In this document: positions 1 to 6,850 of the stretch, one piece after another
How positions within the stretch are numbered: the stretch's first letter is position 1
Layout of the letters: every line of letters begins with the position of its first letter
Assembly: GCA_019419555.1 (NCBI GenBank)
Contig: DXZR01000006.1
Span: 66,756-93,492 of the forward strand
DNA: 26,737 nt
Origin: Collinsella sp.
GTDB lineage: Bacteria; Actinomycetota; Coriobacteriia; Coriobacteriales; Coriobacteriaceae
Direction: 5' to 3'
Program-made: the position numbers and the translations under genes
The notes under the pieces: generated by a model
What the model was told of the DNA's origin: nothing
Database searches by the model: none
What the model saw: the letters and a program-made list of their open reading frames with translations, nothing else

Positions 1-716
1 AGCTGGCGCAGGCCCTCTTCCAGGCCGGTCTTGCTGTCGGTCTTCTCGTCGCGCATCTTGATGACGCGGGCGGGGACACCGGCCACGACGGCACCGGCGG
101 GGACGTCCTCGACGCACACGGCGCCGGCGGCAACGACGGCACCCTTACCCACGTGCACGCCCTCCAGGACCACAGCATTGGCGCCGATCATGACATCGTC
201 TTCGATGATGACGGGCGTGGCGCTGGCGGGCTCCACGACGCCTGCCAGCACGGTGCCGGCGCCAATGTGGCAGTTCTTACCCACGGTGGCGCGGCCGCCC
301 AGCACGGCGCCCATGTCGATCATGGAGCCTTCGCCAATGATGGAGCCGATGTTGATGATGGCGCCCATCATGATGACGGCACGGTCGCCGATCTCGACGC
401 GGTCGCGGATGATCGCGCCCGGCTCGATGCGGGCGTTGATACCCTTAAGGTCGAGCATGGGCACGGCGGAGTTGCGGCAGTCGTTCTCTACATCGTAGTA
501 GTCGATGGAGTCGGCGTTGGCGTCGAGGATTGCCTTAAGCTCATCCCAGTCACCAAAGACGGTCTTGCCACGACGACCGCCGTAGACGTGTGCATTGCCC
601 CACTGGACCTTCATGCCCGGCTTCTCGCGCACGTACAGCTTGACGGGCGTCTTTTTGGGCGCGGTGGCGATGTAGTTGATAATCTCTTGTGCATCCATCT
701 CGGCTGCGTTGCTCAT
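1..716 (-). CDS. dapH: 2,3,4,5-tetrahydropyridine-2,6-dicarboxylate N-acetyltransferase (3' end cut by window)
   Basis: Acetylates tetrahydrodipicolinate with acetyl-CoA, the committing step of the acetylase branch of DAP/lysine synthesis in the cytoplasm. The frame from ATG at 716 is open to the window edge (238 full codons) and ends in LEEGLRQ, like the usual C-terminus of this roughly 236-240 residue family, so only the last residue or two and the stop are missing. The N-terminal part (MSNAAEMDAQEIINYI...) matches the DapH helical domain; the rest is a left-handed beta-helix of hexapeptide repeats (for example IGSIIGEGSMIDMGAVLG). The start is set by an AAAGGAGA Shine-Dalgarno about 8 bases upstream. 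It lies 39 bases after dapB in the same operon. Acetyl rather than succinyl transfer is inferred from the DapH-type N-domain and length. Confidence 0.93.
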   Translation of the reverse strand, partial: MSNAAEMDAQEIINYIATAPKKTPVKLYVREKPGMKVQWGNAHVYGGRRGKTVFGDWDELKAILDANADSIDYYDVENDCRNSAVPMLDLKGINARIEPGAIIRDRVEIGDRAVIMMGAIINIGSIIGEGSMIDMGAVLGGRATVGKNCHIGAGTVLAGVVEPASATPVIIEDDVMIGANAVVLEGVHVGKGAVVAAGAVCVEDVPAGAVVAGVPARVIKMRDEKTDSKTGLEEGLRQ

Positions 717-755
717 ATGCTGTCTCTCCTTTGAGGGGGTATGGTTGATAACTAG

Positions 756-1496
756 TTAGGCGAACATGACCTGGTCGAAGGTGTAGAAGCCGGGTTCGCG
801 GGTGACGAGCTTCTGCGCGGCTGCCAAGGCGCCGTTGACGAAAATCTGACGGCTCGTGGCGCGGTGGGTGAGCGTGACCTCCTCGTCCTGGCCAAAGAAA
901 CTCACCTCGTGCACGCCGGCGACGGTGCCGCCGCGCAGCGAGTGCATGCCGATCTCCTTGGGGTCGCGCGCTCCGCACATGCCCTCGCGTCCGTAGACGG
1001 GGTGGTAGCCTGCCTCGGGCTCAGCTTCGACGACGGCGTCGAGCAACAACTTGGCAGTGCCGCTGGGGGCGTCGACCTTTTGGTTGTGGTGCGTCTCGAC
1101 GATCTCGCAGTCAAAGCCCGGTAGCTCGCGTGTGGCCTGTGCTACCAGATGACGCAGGGCTGCGATACCGATGGAGTAATTGCCGGAGTGCATGACGCAG
1201 ACGTTCTGGCCCAGCTCACGCAGGCGGTCCATCTGATCGGGTGTGTAGCCCGTGGTGCCTGAGACTAACGCCGCGCCCGTGCGCTCGACATAGGCGACGA
1301 CAGCATCGAAGGTCACGACGTTCGAGAAGTCGATGATGACGTCGGCGACTGGTGCGTTCTCGAGTTCGGTTAGATCAAAGCCTATCTGCGCGACGATATC
1401 AAAAACGGGCTGACCGGCGGCGTCGACAACGCCCTCGGCGGTGGTGCAGATGAGCGAGCCCATGCGGCCCGTTCCCATAATGACGGTCTTAATCAA
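756..1496 (-). CDS. dapB: 4-hydroxy-tetrahydrodipicolinate reductase
   Basis: Reduces the DapA product to tetrahydrodipicolinate with NAD(P)H. The protein has 246 residues, the usual length. The nucleotide-binding loop is MGTGRMG (residues 7-13); the substrate and catalytic block is ETHHNQKVDAPSGTAK (134-149), with the expected His136/His137 and Lys140. The start is a TTG at 1496: the first ATG in frame lies inside the nucleotide-binding loop and cannot be the start. The TTG overlaps the dapA stop by 8 bases, with GGGAG about 9 bases upstream, so translation is probably coupled to dapA. Second gene of the lysA-dapA/dapB/dapH operon. Confidence 0.95.
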   Translation of the reverse strand: MIKTVIMGTGRMGSLICTTAEGVVDAAGQPVFDIVAQIGFDLTELENAPVADVIIDFSNVVTFDAVVAYVERTGAALVSGTTGYTPDQMDRLRELGQNVCVMHSGNYSIGIAALRHLVAQATRELPGFDCEIVETHHNQKVDAPSGTAKLLLDAVVEAEPEAGYHPVYGREGMCGARDPKEIGMHSLRGGTVAGVHEVSFFGQDEEVTLTHRATSRQIFVNGALAAAQKLVTREPGFYTFDQVMFA

Positions 1497-3798
1497 GCAG
1501 ACCAGCTCCCTTCAGAGCATCGGTAAGTGCGGAGCGCGTGTCGTCTGCCATGGGGCACAGCGGCATGCGGTAGTTTGCCTCGATCATACCCATCTGGGCG
1601 AGTGCTTCCTTGACGGGAATGGGGTTGACCTCGCTAAAGAGGGCATTGATGAGCGGCTGGCCGGCAATCTGGATATCGCGGGCGCGCTCCACGTCGCCGT
1701 CCAGATAGGCGCGGCACATGTCGTGCACGAGCTGCGGCTGAACGTCGGCCCACACGCTGATGGTGCCCGAAGCGCCCAGGCTCATGAGCGGCACGGTGAG
1801 GGCGTCCTCGCCCGAGTACATGCGGAAGTCGTCGGACAGCAGGTGGGCAATCTTGGCCGCGTAGGCGACGTTGCCCGAGGCTTCCTTGATCCCCATGATG
1901 TTGGGGTGCGCGGCCAAGCGCTCTACGTTGCGCTCGCTGATGCCGCAGCCGCAGCGGCCGGGGATGTTGTACAGGATGCAGGGGATGTCCACAGCATCGG
2001 CGACGGTCTTAAAGTGCTGATAGATGCCCTCTTCGTTGGACTTGTTGTAGTAGGGGGTGATGAGCAGCAGGCCGTCGGCTCCCAAGCCCTGGTAGGTGAG
2101 CGACTTGGTGAGCATCGTCTGCGTGGAGTTGGAGCCCGAGCCGGCGATGACGGGGACGCGTCCTGCAACATGCTTGACCACGGCGGCGACGACGGAGTTG
2201 TCCTCGTCATCGGTCATCGTGGCGCTCTCGCCGGTGGTGCCCAGGGTGAGGATGGCATCGGTGCCGTTTTGCAGGTGGAAATCGATAAGGCGTTCGAGCG
2301 CGTCAAAGTCGACGCTGCCGTCCTTTTTAAACGGCGTAACAAGGGCGACGATCGAGCCCTCAAGATTGCGGATGTCCATGTTCTTCTCCTTCGCGTCCGC
2401 GATCTGGATGCGTTTGTTCCATTGGGCGGCGACTGCCAGGCGCTCGTCTTGGGCGCGACGGCGAGCACTTTCGGCGCGCGACTTGGCCAGCAGTTCTCGG
2501 CCGCTCGGCAGCACGTCGAGTGTGGCAAAGTAATCGCCCGGGCGCTCGGCGCGGCGGATGAGGTCGGCCGAGCCATCGGGGCGCAGCAGCACCTCGGCGG
2601 AGCGCAGCCGTCCGTTGTAGTTGTAGCCCATGGAGTAGCCATGCGCGCCGGTATCGTGGATCACGAGCACATCGCCCATGTCGATCTGCGGTAGCTCGCG
2701 GTCGATGGCGAACTTGTCGTTGTTCTCGCACAGATTGCCCGTAATGTCGTACGTGTTTGTGACAGGCGCCGCGGTCTTGTCGGCGCCACCCGGCTGACCC
2801 ATTACCGTAATGTGGTGGTAGGCGCCGTACATGGCAGGACGGATCAGATCGACGGCGCTTGCGTCGACACCGATATAGTCCTTGTAGATCTGCTTTTCGT
2901 GGATAGCCTTGGTGACCAGGCAGCCGTAGGGCCCCATCATAAAGCGGCCCATCTCGGTGCAGATGGCCACATCGCCCATACCGGCGGGAACCAGGATTTC
3001 GTCGTAGGCCGCGTGCACCCCCTCGCCGATGGCGTGAATGTCGTTGGCCTGCTGCTCGGGCAGATAGGGGATGCCGACGCCGCCGGACAGATTGATGAAG
3101 GCGACATGTGCACCGGTCTCGCGCTCCAGGCGCACGGCAAGCTCAAAGAGGATGCGCGCGAGCTTGGGGTAGTAGTCGTTGGTGACGGTGTTGCTGGCAA
3201 GGAAGGCATGGATGCCAAAATTCTCGGCGCCCTTGGCCTTGAGCATGCGGAAAGCCTCAAAGAGCTGCTCGGTGGTCATGCCGTATTTGGAGTCGCCGGG
3301 GTTATCCATGATGCCGTTGGAGAGCTGGAACAGGCCGCCTGGATTAAAGCGGCAGCTGACCGTTTTGGGGATGGGCCCCGCAACACGCTCAAAGAACTCG
3401 ATGTGGCTGATGTCGTCAAAGTTGACGATGGCACCCAGCTTGTTGGCGAGCTCAAAGTCGGCAGCCGGCGTGTCGTTGGAAGAGAACATGATGTCGTGTC
3501 CCGTGATGCCCAGCGAGCGGGCGATCATGAGCTCGGTATAGCTCGAGCAATCGCAGCCGCAGCCGTATTCGTTGAGAATGGAGATGAGCGCCGGGTTGGG
3601 GTTGGCCTTGACGGCAAAGTATTCCTTAAAGCCCGGGTTCCATGCAAAGGCGTCGCGCACTTCTTGCATGTTGCGGCGGATGCCCGCCTCGTCGTATAGA
3701 TGAAACGGCGTGGGGAACTGCTCGACGATATGCTCGAGTGTCTCCTTGTCCACAAACGGCTGCTTGGCCGCATATGCCTCGTTGGGGGTCAATGCCAT
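1489..3798 (-). CDS. lysA-dapA: Fused diaminopimelate decarboxylase / 4-hydroxy-tetrahydrodipicolinate synthase
   Basis: One uninterrupted 769-codon frame carries the last and the first enzyme of DAP-lysine synthesis. Residues 1 to about 430 are a PLP-dependent LysA: the PLP lysine is Lys64 in EYFAVKANPNP, and CENND and HDTGAHGYSMGYNYNGR are the usual substrate and dimer motifs. Residues 430-473 are a charged, probably helical linker. Residues 474-769 are a full-length DapA (296 residues): LGTTGES threonines, PYYN tyrosine, YNIPGR, and Schiff-base lysine in MGIKEASGN (DapA Lys165, fusion Lys638). The internal Met474 at 2379 has its own AAGGAG 6 bases upstream, so free DapA may also be made. 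The lysA start ATG at 3798 follows a lysine riboswitch. LysA and DapA are normally separate proteins; a lost stop codon between two ancestral genes is the simplest origin. Confidence 0.9.
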   Translation of the reverse strand: MALTPNEAYAAKQPFVDKETLEHIVEQFPTPFHLYDEAGIRRNMQEVRDAFAWNPGFKEYFAVKANPNPALISILNEYGCGCDCSSYTELMIARSLGITGHDIMFSSNDTPAADFELANKLGAIVNFDDISHIEFFERVAGPIPKTVSCRFNPGGLFQLSNGIMDNPGDSKYGMTTEQLFEAFRMLKAKGAENFGIHAFLASNTVTNDYYPKLARILFELAVRLERETGAHVAFINLSGGVGIPYLPEQQANDIHAIGEGVHAAYDEILVPAGMGDVAICTEMGRFMMGPYGCLVTKAIHEKQIYKDYIGVDASAVDLIRPAMYGAYHHITVMGQPGGADKTAAPVTNTYDITGNLCENNDKFAIDRELPQIDMGDVLVIHDTGAHGYSMGYNYNGRLRSAEVLLRPDGSADLIRRAERPGDYFATLDVLPSGRELLAKSRAESARRRAQDERLAVAAQWNKRIQIADAKEKNMDIRNLEGSIVALVTPFKKDGSVDFDALERLIDFHLQNGTDAILTLGTTGESATMTDDEDNSVVAAVVKHVAGRVPVIAGSGSNSTQTMLTKSLTYQGLGADGLLLITPYYNKSNEEGIYQHFKTVADAVDIPCILYNIPGRCGCGISERNVERLAAHPNIMGIKEASGNVAYAAKIAHLLSDDFRMYSGEDALTVPLMSLGASGTISVWADVQPQLVHDMCRAYLDGDVERARDIQIAGQPLINALFSEVNPIPVKEALAQMGMIEANYRMPLCPMADDTRSALTDALKGAGLLD
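2380..2391 (-). promoter_or_regulatory. Internal Shine-Dalgarno for free DapA
   Basis: AAGGAG at 2391-2386 sits 6 bases before the in-frame ATG at 2379, which is exactly where a normal DapA begins. It lies inside the LysA-DapA reading frame, so ribosomes could start here and make a 296-residue DapA in addition to the fusion. Confidence 0.6.
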
Positions 3799-3811
3799 GT
3801 CCCGTAAACCT

Positions 3812-3876
3812 CGCTATCCAGACGGCGCCATCTGCGCATCGAATCCGCATAGCGTGGACCCAATGTCCGGATAGCG
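3812..3876 (-). promoter_or_regulatory. Expression platform hairpin of the lysine riboswitch
   Basis: In the transcript, CGCTATCCGGAC (3876-3865) pairs with GTCTGGATAGCG (3823-3812), 12 pairs with one G-U. The foot of the stem touches the GAGG (3812-3809) that precedes the lysA ATG at 3798. There is no U-tract after it, so control of translation is more likely than termination. The CTATC in its first arm could instead pair with the GATAG of riboswitch stem P1, giving the usual two-state switch. Confidence 0.6.
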
Positions 3877-3892
3877 CTCCCGCATTGCTGCA

Positions 3893-4026
3893 GACAGTCC
3901 TGTGGGTGTTTCCCACAGGCCCACCAGGTTGTTCGTGCCCGAAAAACCCAGTTCGGCGGGTTTCGCCTCCCCACGGGGTCAAAGCCTGCCGGCTCGCCCG
4001 CGGCTCTTCGTGCCCGCGCCTCTATC
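3893..4026 (-). ncRNA. Lysine riboswitch (L-box) aptamer
   Basis: The minus-strand leader of lysA carries conserved L-box blocks in order: GATAGAGGCGCG (from 4026), AAGAGCC, GGGGAGGCG, CCGCCGAA, GGTGGGCCTG and closing ACTGTC (to 3893). P1 pairs GATAG with CTGTC; P4 can form from CTGGGTT and AACCTGG; P5 is CCTGTGGG/CCCACAGG. The aptamer is about 134 bases, compact next to the roughly 170-180 of Bacillus lysC. Bound lysine should shut off the fused lysA-dapA gene and, through coupling, dapB and dapH. No covariance model could be run, but the conserved core and its place before a lysine operon are strong evidence. Confidence 0.88.
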
Positions 4027-4029
4027 AAG

Positions 4030-4061
4030 TGGTAAAGACCCTATCACGTTGCACTTTACCA
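4030..4061. repeat. Inverted repeat between divergent promoters
   Basis: TGGTAAAG (4030-4037) and CTTTACCA (4054-4061) form a perfect 8-bp inverted repeat spaced by 16 bases. It covers the -10 of the lysA promoter and the -35 of the amidohydrolase promoter, so it could be an operator. Confidence 0.45.
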
Positions 4062-4066
4062 AACAA
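4038..4066 (-). promoter_or_regulatory. Candidate promoter of the lysA-dapA operon
   Basis: Minus-strand TTGTTT (4066-4061), 17-base spacer, TAGGGT (4043-4038). The predicted start near 4031 is just ahead of the riboswitch, as expected. The -10 box is a weak match. It overlaps the divergent promoter at 4055-4083. Confidence 0.4.
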
Positions 4067-4083
4067 GAGTATTCGTATATAAC
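4055..4083 (+). promoter_or_regulatory. Candidate promoter of the M20D amidohydrolase
   Basis: TTTACC (4055-4060), exactly 17 bases, TATAAC (4078-4083); both boxes are good matches to the housekeeping consensus. Transcription would begin near 4090, leaving a leader of about 87 bases. Confidence 0.55.
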
Positions 4084-4176
4084 GTTTAAAAAATGCAGCA
4101 ATATGCTGGAAACATGTGTGCCACAATCCTGTATCACAATAAGTTGCAACAGATGTGCCTCACGAAGGGATTCTCT

Positions 4177-5364
4177 ATGACCGAGCTCCAAGAACTCCGT
4201 CGCTATCGCCGCGATCTCCATCGCATTCCGGAGCTCGATTTCGATCTTCCGCAGACTATCGCCTATATCGAGGGCGTGTTGGCGCCGCTCGCTTGCGAGG
4301 TGACCCATCCGTGTCCCAGCTGCGTCTGCGCTTTCTTCGACGCTGGCGTTGGTGCCGCGCGTGCCACGGCGATTCGCGCCGATATGGATGCGCTGCCCAT
4401 CGCGGAGGCGACGGGAGCGGCCTTTGCCTCGATCCATCCCGGCAAGATGCACGCTTGCGGACATGACGGACACATGGCCATGGCACTTGCCGCCGCGACG
4501 TATGTCGACCGTACGATTCGCGAGCAGCCGGGCGCCATGAGGCGCAACGTTCTCTTTGTGTTCCAGCCGGCCGAGGAAACGACCGGTGGTGCCAAGACGG
4601 TATGCGAGAGCGGTGTGTTCGAGCGCTATGGGGCTGACCGTATTTTTGGCTTCCATGTGTGGCCCGATCTGCCTGCCGGCACGTTGGCGAGTTGTTCCGG
4701 TCCGCTGCTGGCGCGTTCGAGTGAGACACACATTCATATTCACGGGACGAGCATCCATATCGCTAAGACCTATGGCGTTCCGGTCGAGGAGTCGCACGAT
4801 GCGGCGCTGGCTGCTGCCAAGTTCTTGGTTGCCGAGCGTGAACTGATGGACGAGCTGGGCACTGACGAGCCCTGTATCGGCAAGTTTGGTCTGCTGCAGG
4901 CCGGTACGGTTTGCAATGCGGTGGCGGGGGAGGCCCATGTTGCCGGCAGTCTGCGTGTGTTTACGGACGACATGTTCGACCGTGCACGCGAGGGTGTGCG
5001 CCGCGTGCTTGATGAGGCATGCGCTGCAACGGGCTGCACATATGACCTCGATTTTGCCGAGGGCTATCCGCCGGTCGACAACGACCCCGAGCTATTTGCC
5101 AATGTCGCGCCTGCCTTGCCCGAGCTACAGCTCGTAGATGAGCCTTTGCTGATTGCCGAGGACTTCGCCTTCTATCAGCGCCATCTGCCGGGCGTGTTCT
5201 TCTTGCTGGGCACGGGCGTGCCGGAGGCGCAAGAAAACCCGATCGACGCAGACGGCTGCCCAGCCTATGCGATGAGCGCCCTTCACACTGATACCATGCT
5301 CTTTGACGAGGAAATCCTGCTCAAGGGTCTCGATGTCTACAAACGATTGCTTGACTTGGAGTGA
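4177..5364 (+). CDS. M20D-family amidohydrolase, probable N-acetyldiaminopimelate deacetylase
   Basis: Zinc-type peptidase M20 fold, 395 residues, normal for N-acyl-amino-acid amidohydrolases. Visible metal and catalytic elements: RADMDALPI (68-75), MHACGHDGHMA with Cys94 and His96 (91-101), QPAEE with Glu133/Glu134, His160 in GFHVWPDLPAGTL, the dimerisation loop near GTSIHIAKTYG, IAEDFAFYQ, and His370 in SALHTDTM. The ATG at 4177 is chosen over upstream starts because of GAAGGG about 8 bases before it and because the family begins about here. Enzymes of this group include hippurate hydrolases, auxin-conjugate hydrolases and the DAP deacetylase of the acetylase branch. Its position divergent from a dapH operon makes the DAP role likely, but this is inference. 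Confidence 0.88.
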   Translation: MTELQELRRYRRDLHRIPELDFDLPQTIAYIEGVLAPLACEVTHPCPSCVCAFFDAGVGAARATAIRADMDALPIAEATGAAFASIHPGKMHACGHDGHMAMALAAATYVDRTIREQPGAMRRNVLFVFQPAEETTGGAKTVCESGVFERYGADRIFGFHVWPDLPAGTLASCSGPLLARSSETHIHIHGTSIHIAKTYGVPVEESHDAALAAAKFLVAERELMDELGTDEPCIGKFGLLQAGTVCNAVAGEAHVAGSLRVFTDDMFDRAREGVRRVLDEACAATGCTYDLDFAEGYPPVDNDPELFANVAPALPELQLVDEPLLIAEDFAFYQRHLPGVFFLLGTGVPEAQENPIDADGCPAYAMSALHTDTMLFDEEILLKGLDVYKRLLDLE

Positions 5365-5366
5365 CG

Positions 5367-5690
5367 ATGGAACGACGTCGACAGTCTGCCGTGTATAGTC
5401 CTGGTGGGTGCGGGTGCGGCTTGCTGCTGCTCCCGGTTATTGCTGTGAGCATTGGCGTGATGTTTGCGCTTGCCGGGCTGGCCGCGGCAGCACTTGTGCT
5501 GTTTATCACTGCCATCGGCGTGACGATTTGGCTTTATCGCAGTCGTGAACAGCGCCGCGCCGACGGTAAGACCAATGTAGGATGGATTGCCTTTTTGGTC
5601 ATCGCCTACCTGCTGAGCATCAGCTATTTGGCCTTCTTTATCCTGTTGATGATCAGTGCCTTTACCGGGGAATCCGTCACGGTGGGTTGA
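5367..5690 (+). CDS. Small membrane protein of unknown function
   Basis: A 107-residue protein with about three hydrophobic segments: two back-to-back around residues 17-56 (starting GLLLLPVIAVSIGVMF) and one around 73-99. A basic loop (YRSREQRR) sits between them, and a short basic N-terminus precedes a GGCGCG stretch. I recognise no family. The ATG at 5367 is preferred because GGAG lies 5 bases upstream; a GTG at 5361 overlaps the amidohydrolase stop. Only two bases separate it from the amidohydrolase, so the two are almost certainly co-transcribed. Confidence 0.7.
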   Translation: MERRRQSAVYSPGGCGCGLLLLPVIAVSIGVMFALAGLAAAALVLFITAIGVTIWLYRSREQRRADGKTNVGWIAFLVIAYLLSISYLAFFILLMISAFTGESVTVG

Positions 5691-5794
5691 TCGCTGCCGG
5701 CAGACGGTCGCGCGCAGTGCGTTTGCTCGGCGTTTGGATAACTGCATTGGTCGTTTACCGCAGCCTTAGCTCTCAGCTAATGAATTCAAGTTCA

Positions 5795-5848
5795 ATCCTT
5801 CCTACGATGTGCTGTGTACCGGCACGGTAGCCGGATCGTAGGAAGGAT
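5795..5848 (+). promoter_or_regulatory. Hairpin that buries the ribosome binding site of the FxLYD gene
   Basis: ATCCTTCCTACGAT (5795-5808) is perfectly complementary to ATCGTAGGAAGGAT (5835-5848). The right arm contains the whole AGGAAGG Shine-Dalgarno (5840-5846) of the gene starting at 5854. The 26-base loop can form a second small stem (TACCG/CGGTA). There is no U-tract, so it does not look like a terminator. It may be a translational switch or a DNA operator. Confidence 0.6.
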
Positions 5849-5853
5849 GAATA

Positions 5854-6297
5854 ATGGCAAAAGAGGGAAAGAAGCCAATCGGTAAGATTGTCCTAGGCAT
5901 CATCGTGGTGCTGGTTATTGTCGGTGCCGTGGGCTCTATGGGCGGCAACTCAACTGATTCGTCTGCGAGCGATTCGGCAAAACCTGCCGAGACGACACGG
6001 CAGGCTGAGGAGCAAAAAGAACCGCAAGAACCGTATACCATTGCTGACGAGGCTGAAGACACTTCCAATCAGTTTACCTATAAGATCACGGGCACCCTGA
6101 CCAATAACACGGACAAGGAAAAGAGCTACATTCAGATTGAATATGTTCTGTATGATGCCGATGGCAACCAGGTTGGAACGGCTCTTGCAAACACCAATCA
6201 TCTGAAGGCGGGCGGCTCCTGGAAGTTCGAGGCGCTGGGTACGGTGTCTCCCGACCAGGTTGCTAGCTGGGAGCGTTCGGACGTAAGCGGTTTCTAG
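5854..6297 (+). CDS. Membrane-anchored FxLYD-domain protein
   Basis: 147 residues: a lysine-rich N-terminus, one transmembrane segment at about 12-28 (IVLGIIVVLVIVGAVG), a Ser/Asp/Glu/Lys-rich low-complexity linker (31-60), then an extracellular beta-sandwich at about 74-130. The last part has the FxLYD pattern: YKITGTLTNNTDKEK, IEYVLYDADGNQVGTA, LKAGGSWKFEA. Such domains are common in secreted or anchored proteins of Gram-positive bacteria; their ligand is generally unknown. There is no lipobox cysteine, so the anchor is the helix. The ATG at 5854 has AGGAAGG 7 bases upstream, but that site lies in a strong hairpin. The HTH gene follows 32 bases later. Confidence 0.75.
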   Translation: MAKEGKKPIGKIVLGIIVVLVIVGAVGSMGGNSTDSSASDSAKPAETTRQAEEQKEPQEPYTIADEAEDTSNQFTYKITGTLTNNTDKEKSYIQIEYVLYDADGNQVGTALANTNHLKAGGSWKFEALGTVSPDQVASWERSDVSGF

Positions 6298-6329
6298 CAT
6301 GTTGCATGCACTGGGGGAGGTGAAGTCGT

Positions 6330-6752
6330 ATGTCCGATAAAAAGCTGACCGAGGAGTTGCTCAATGAGCTTCTCGATGCACCGAACATCGATGGCTATAT
6401 CAGGGAGCACGACTTTGCCGCCCCGTCGCTTTCGGACTACCTGAAGCAGCTACTGCAGGAAAAGGGCTTGGAGCGCTCGCGCGTGGTCCGTATGGCTGAT
6501 CTCAATGAGACCTTTGGCTATCAGATCTTTACCGGTGCGCGTCATCCGAGTCGCAATAAGGTGCTGCAGATTGCCTTTGCGATGGCGCTGACGCTCAAAG
6601 AGACCAACCGTGCGCTGACGGCTGCCGGGGTAAGCGTCCTTAACTGCAAGGACCGCCGCGATGCGATTATCATCTTTTGCATCGATCGCGGGTGCAGTCT
6701 CCAAAAGGTCAACGAGGAACTGTATCGCTTTGGCGAGGAGACGGTGAGTTAG
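6330..6752 (+). CDS. HTH (XRE-like) protein next to a Ser/Thr kinase
   Basis: 140 residues. The N-terminal 30 are acidic and helical (LTEELLNELLDAPNIDGYI). Residues about 32-100 look like a helix-turn-helix of the lambda repressor type: LSDYLKQLLQEKGLERSRVV, then MADLNETFGYQIFTGARHPS and a third helix with LQIAFAMALTLKETNRAL. The C-terminal part (NCKDRRDAIIIFCIDRGCSL) is typical of a small family that I recall being encoded beside bacterial Ser/Thr kinases; that memory could not be checked here. GGGGGAGG precedes the ATG. Likely role: DNA-binding regulator, possibly a kinase substrate; no target site is proposed. Confidence 0.7.
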   Translation: MSDKKLTEELLNELLDAPNIDGYIREHDFAAPSLSDYLKQLLQEKGLERSRVVRMADLNETFGYQIFTGARHPSRNKVLQIAFAMALTLKETNRALTAAGVSVLNCKDRRDAIIIFCIDRGCSLQKVNEELYRFGEETVS

Positions 6753-6850
6753 CGGCTGATATCTGAGCCGGTAGAGCTGTCGAACAACGATGCAAACGAA
6801 CGGGGCGCGGATGCCATGGGGTGTCTGCGCCCTGCGCTATGATGGAGGCT

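Noticed and set aside
1441..2694. Long plus-strand frame (417 codons) across dapB and dapA
   Set aside because: Antisense shadow of the lysine genes; repetitive Val/Gly/Ala/His composition, no ribosome site, and the opposite strand has clear enzymes.
3979..4938. Minus-strand 319-codon frame opposite the amidohydrolase, reaching the lysA leader
   Set aside because: Overlaps the riboswitch and is antisense to a clear M20 enzyme.
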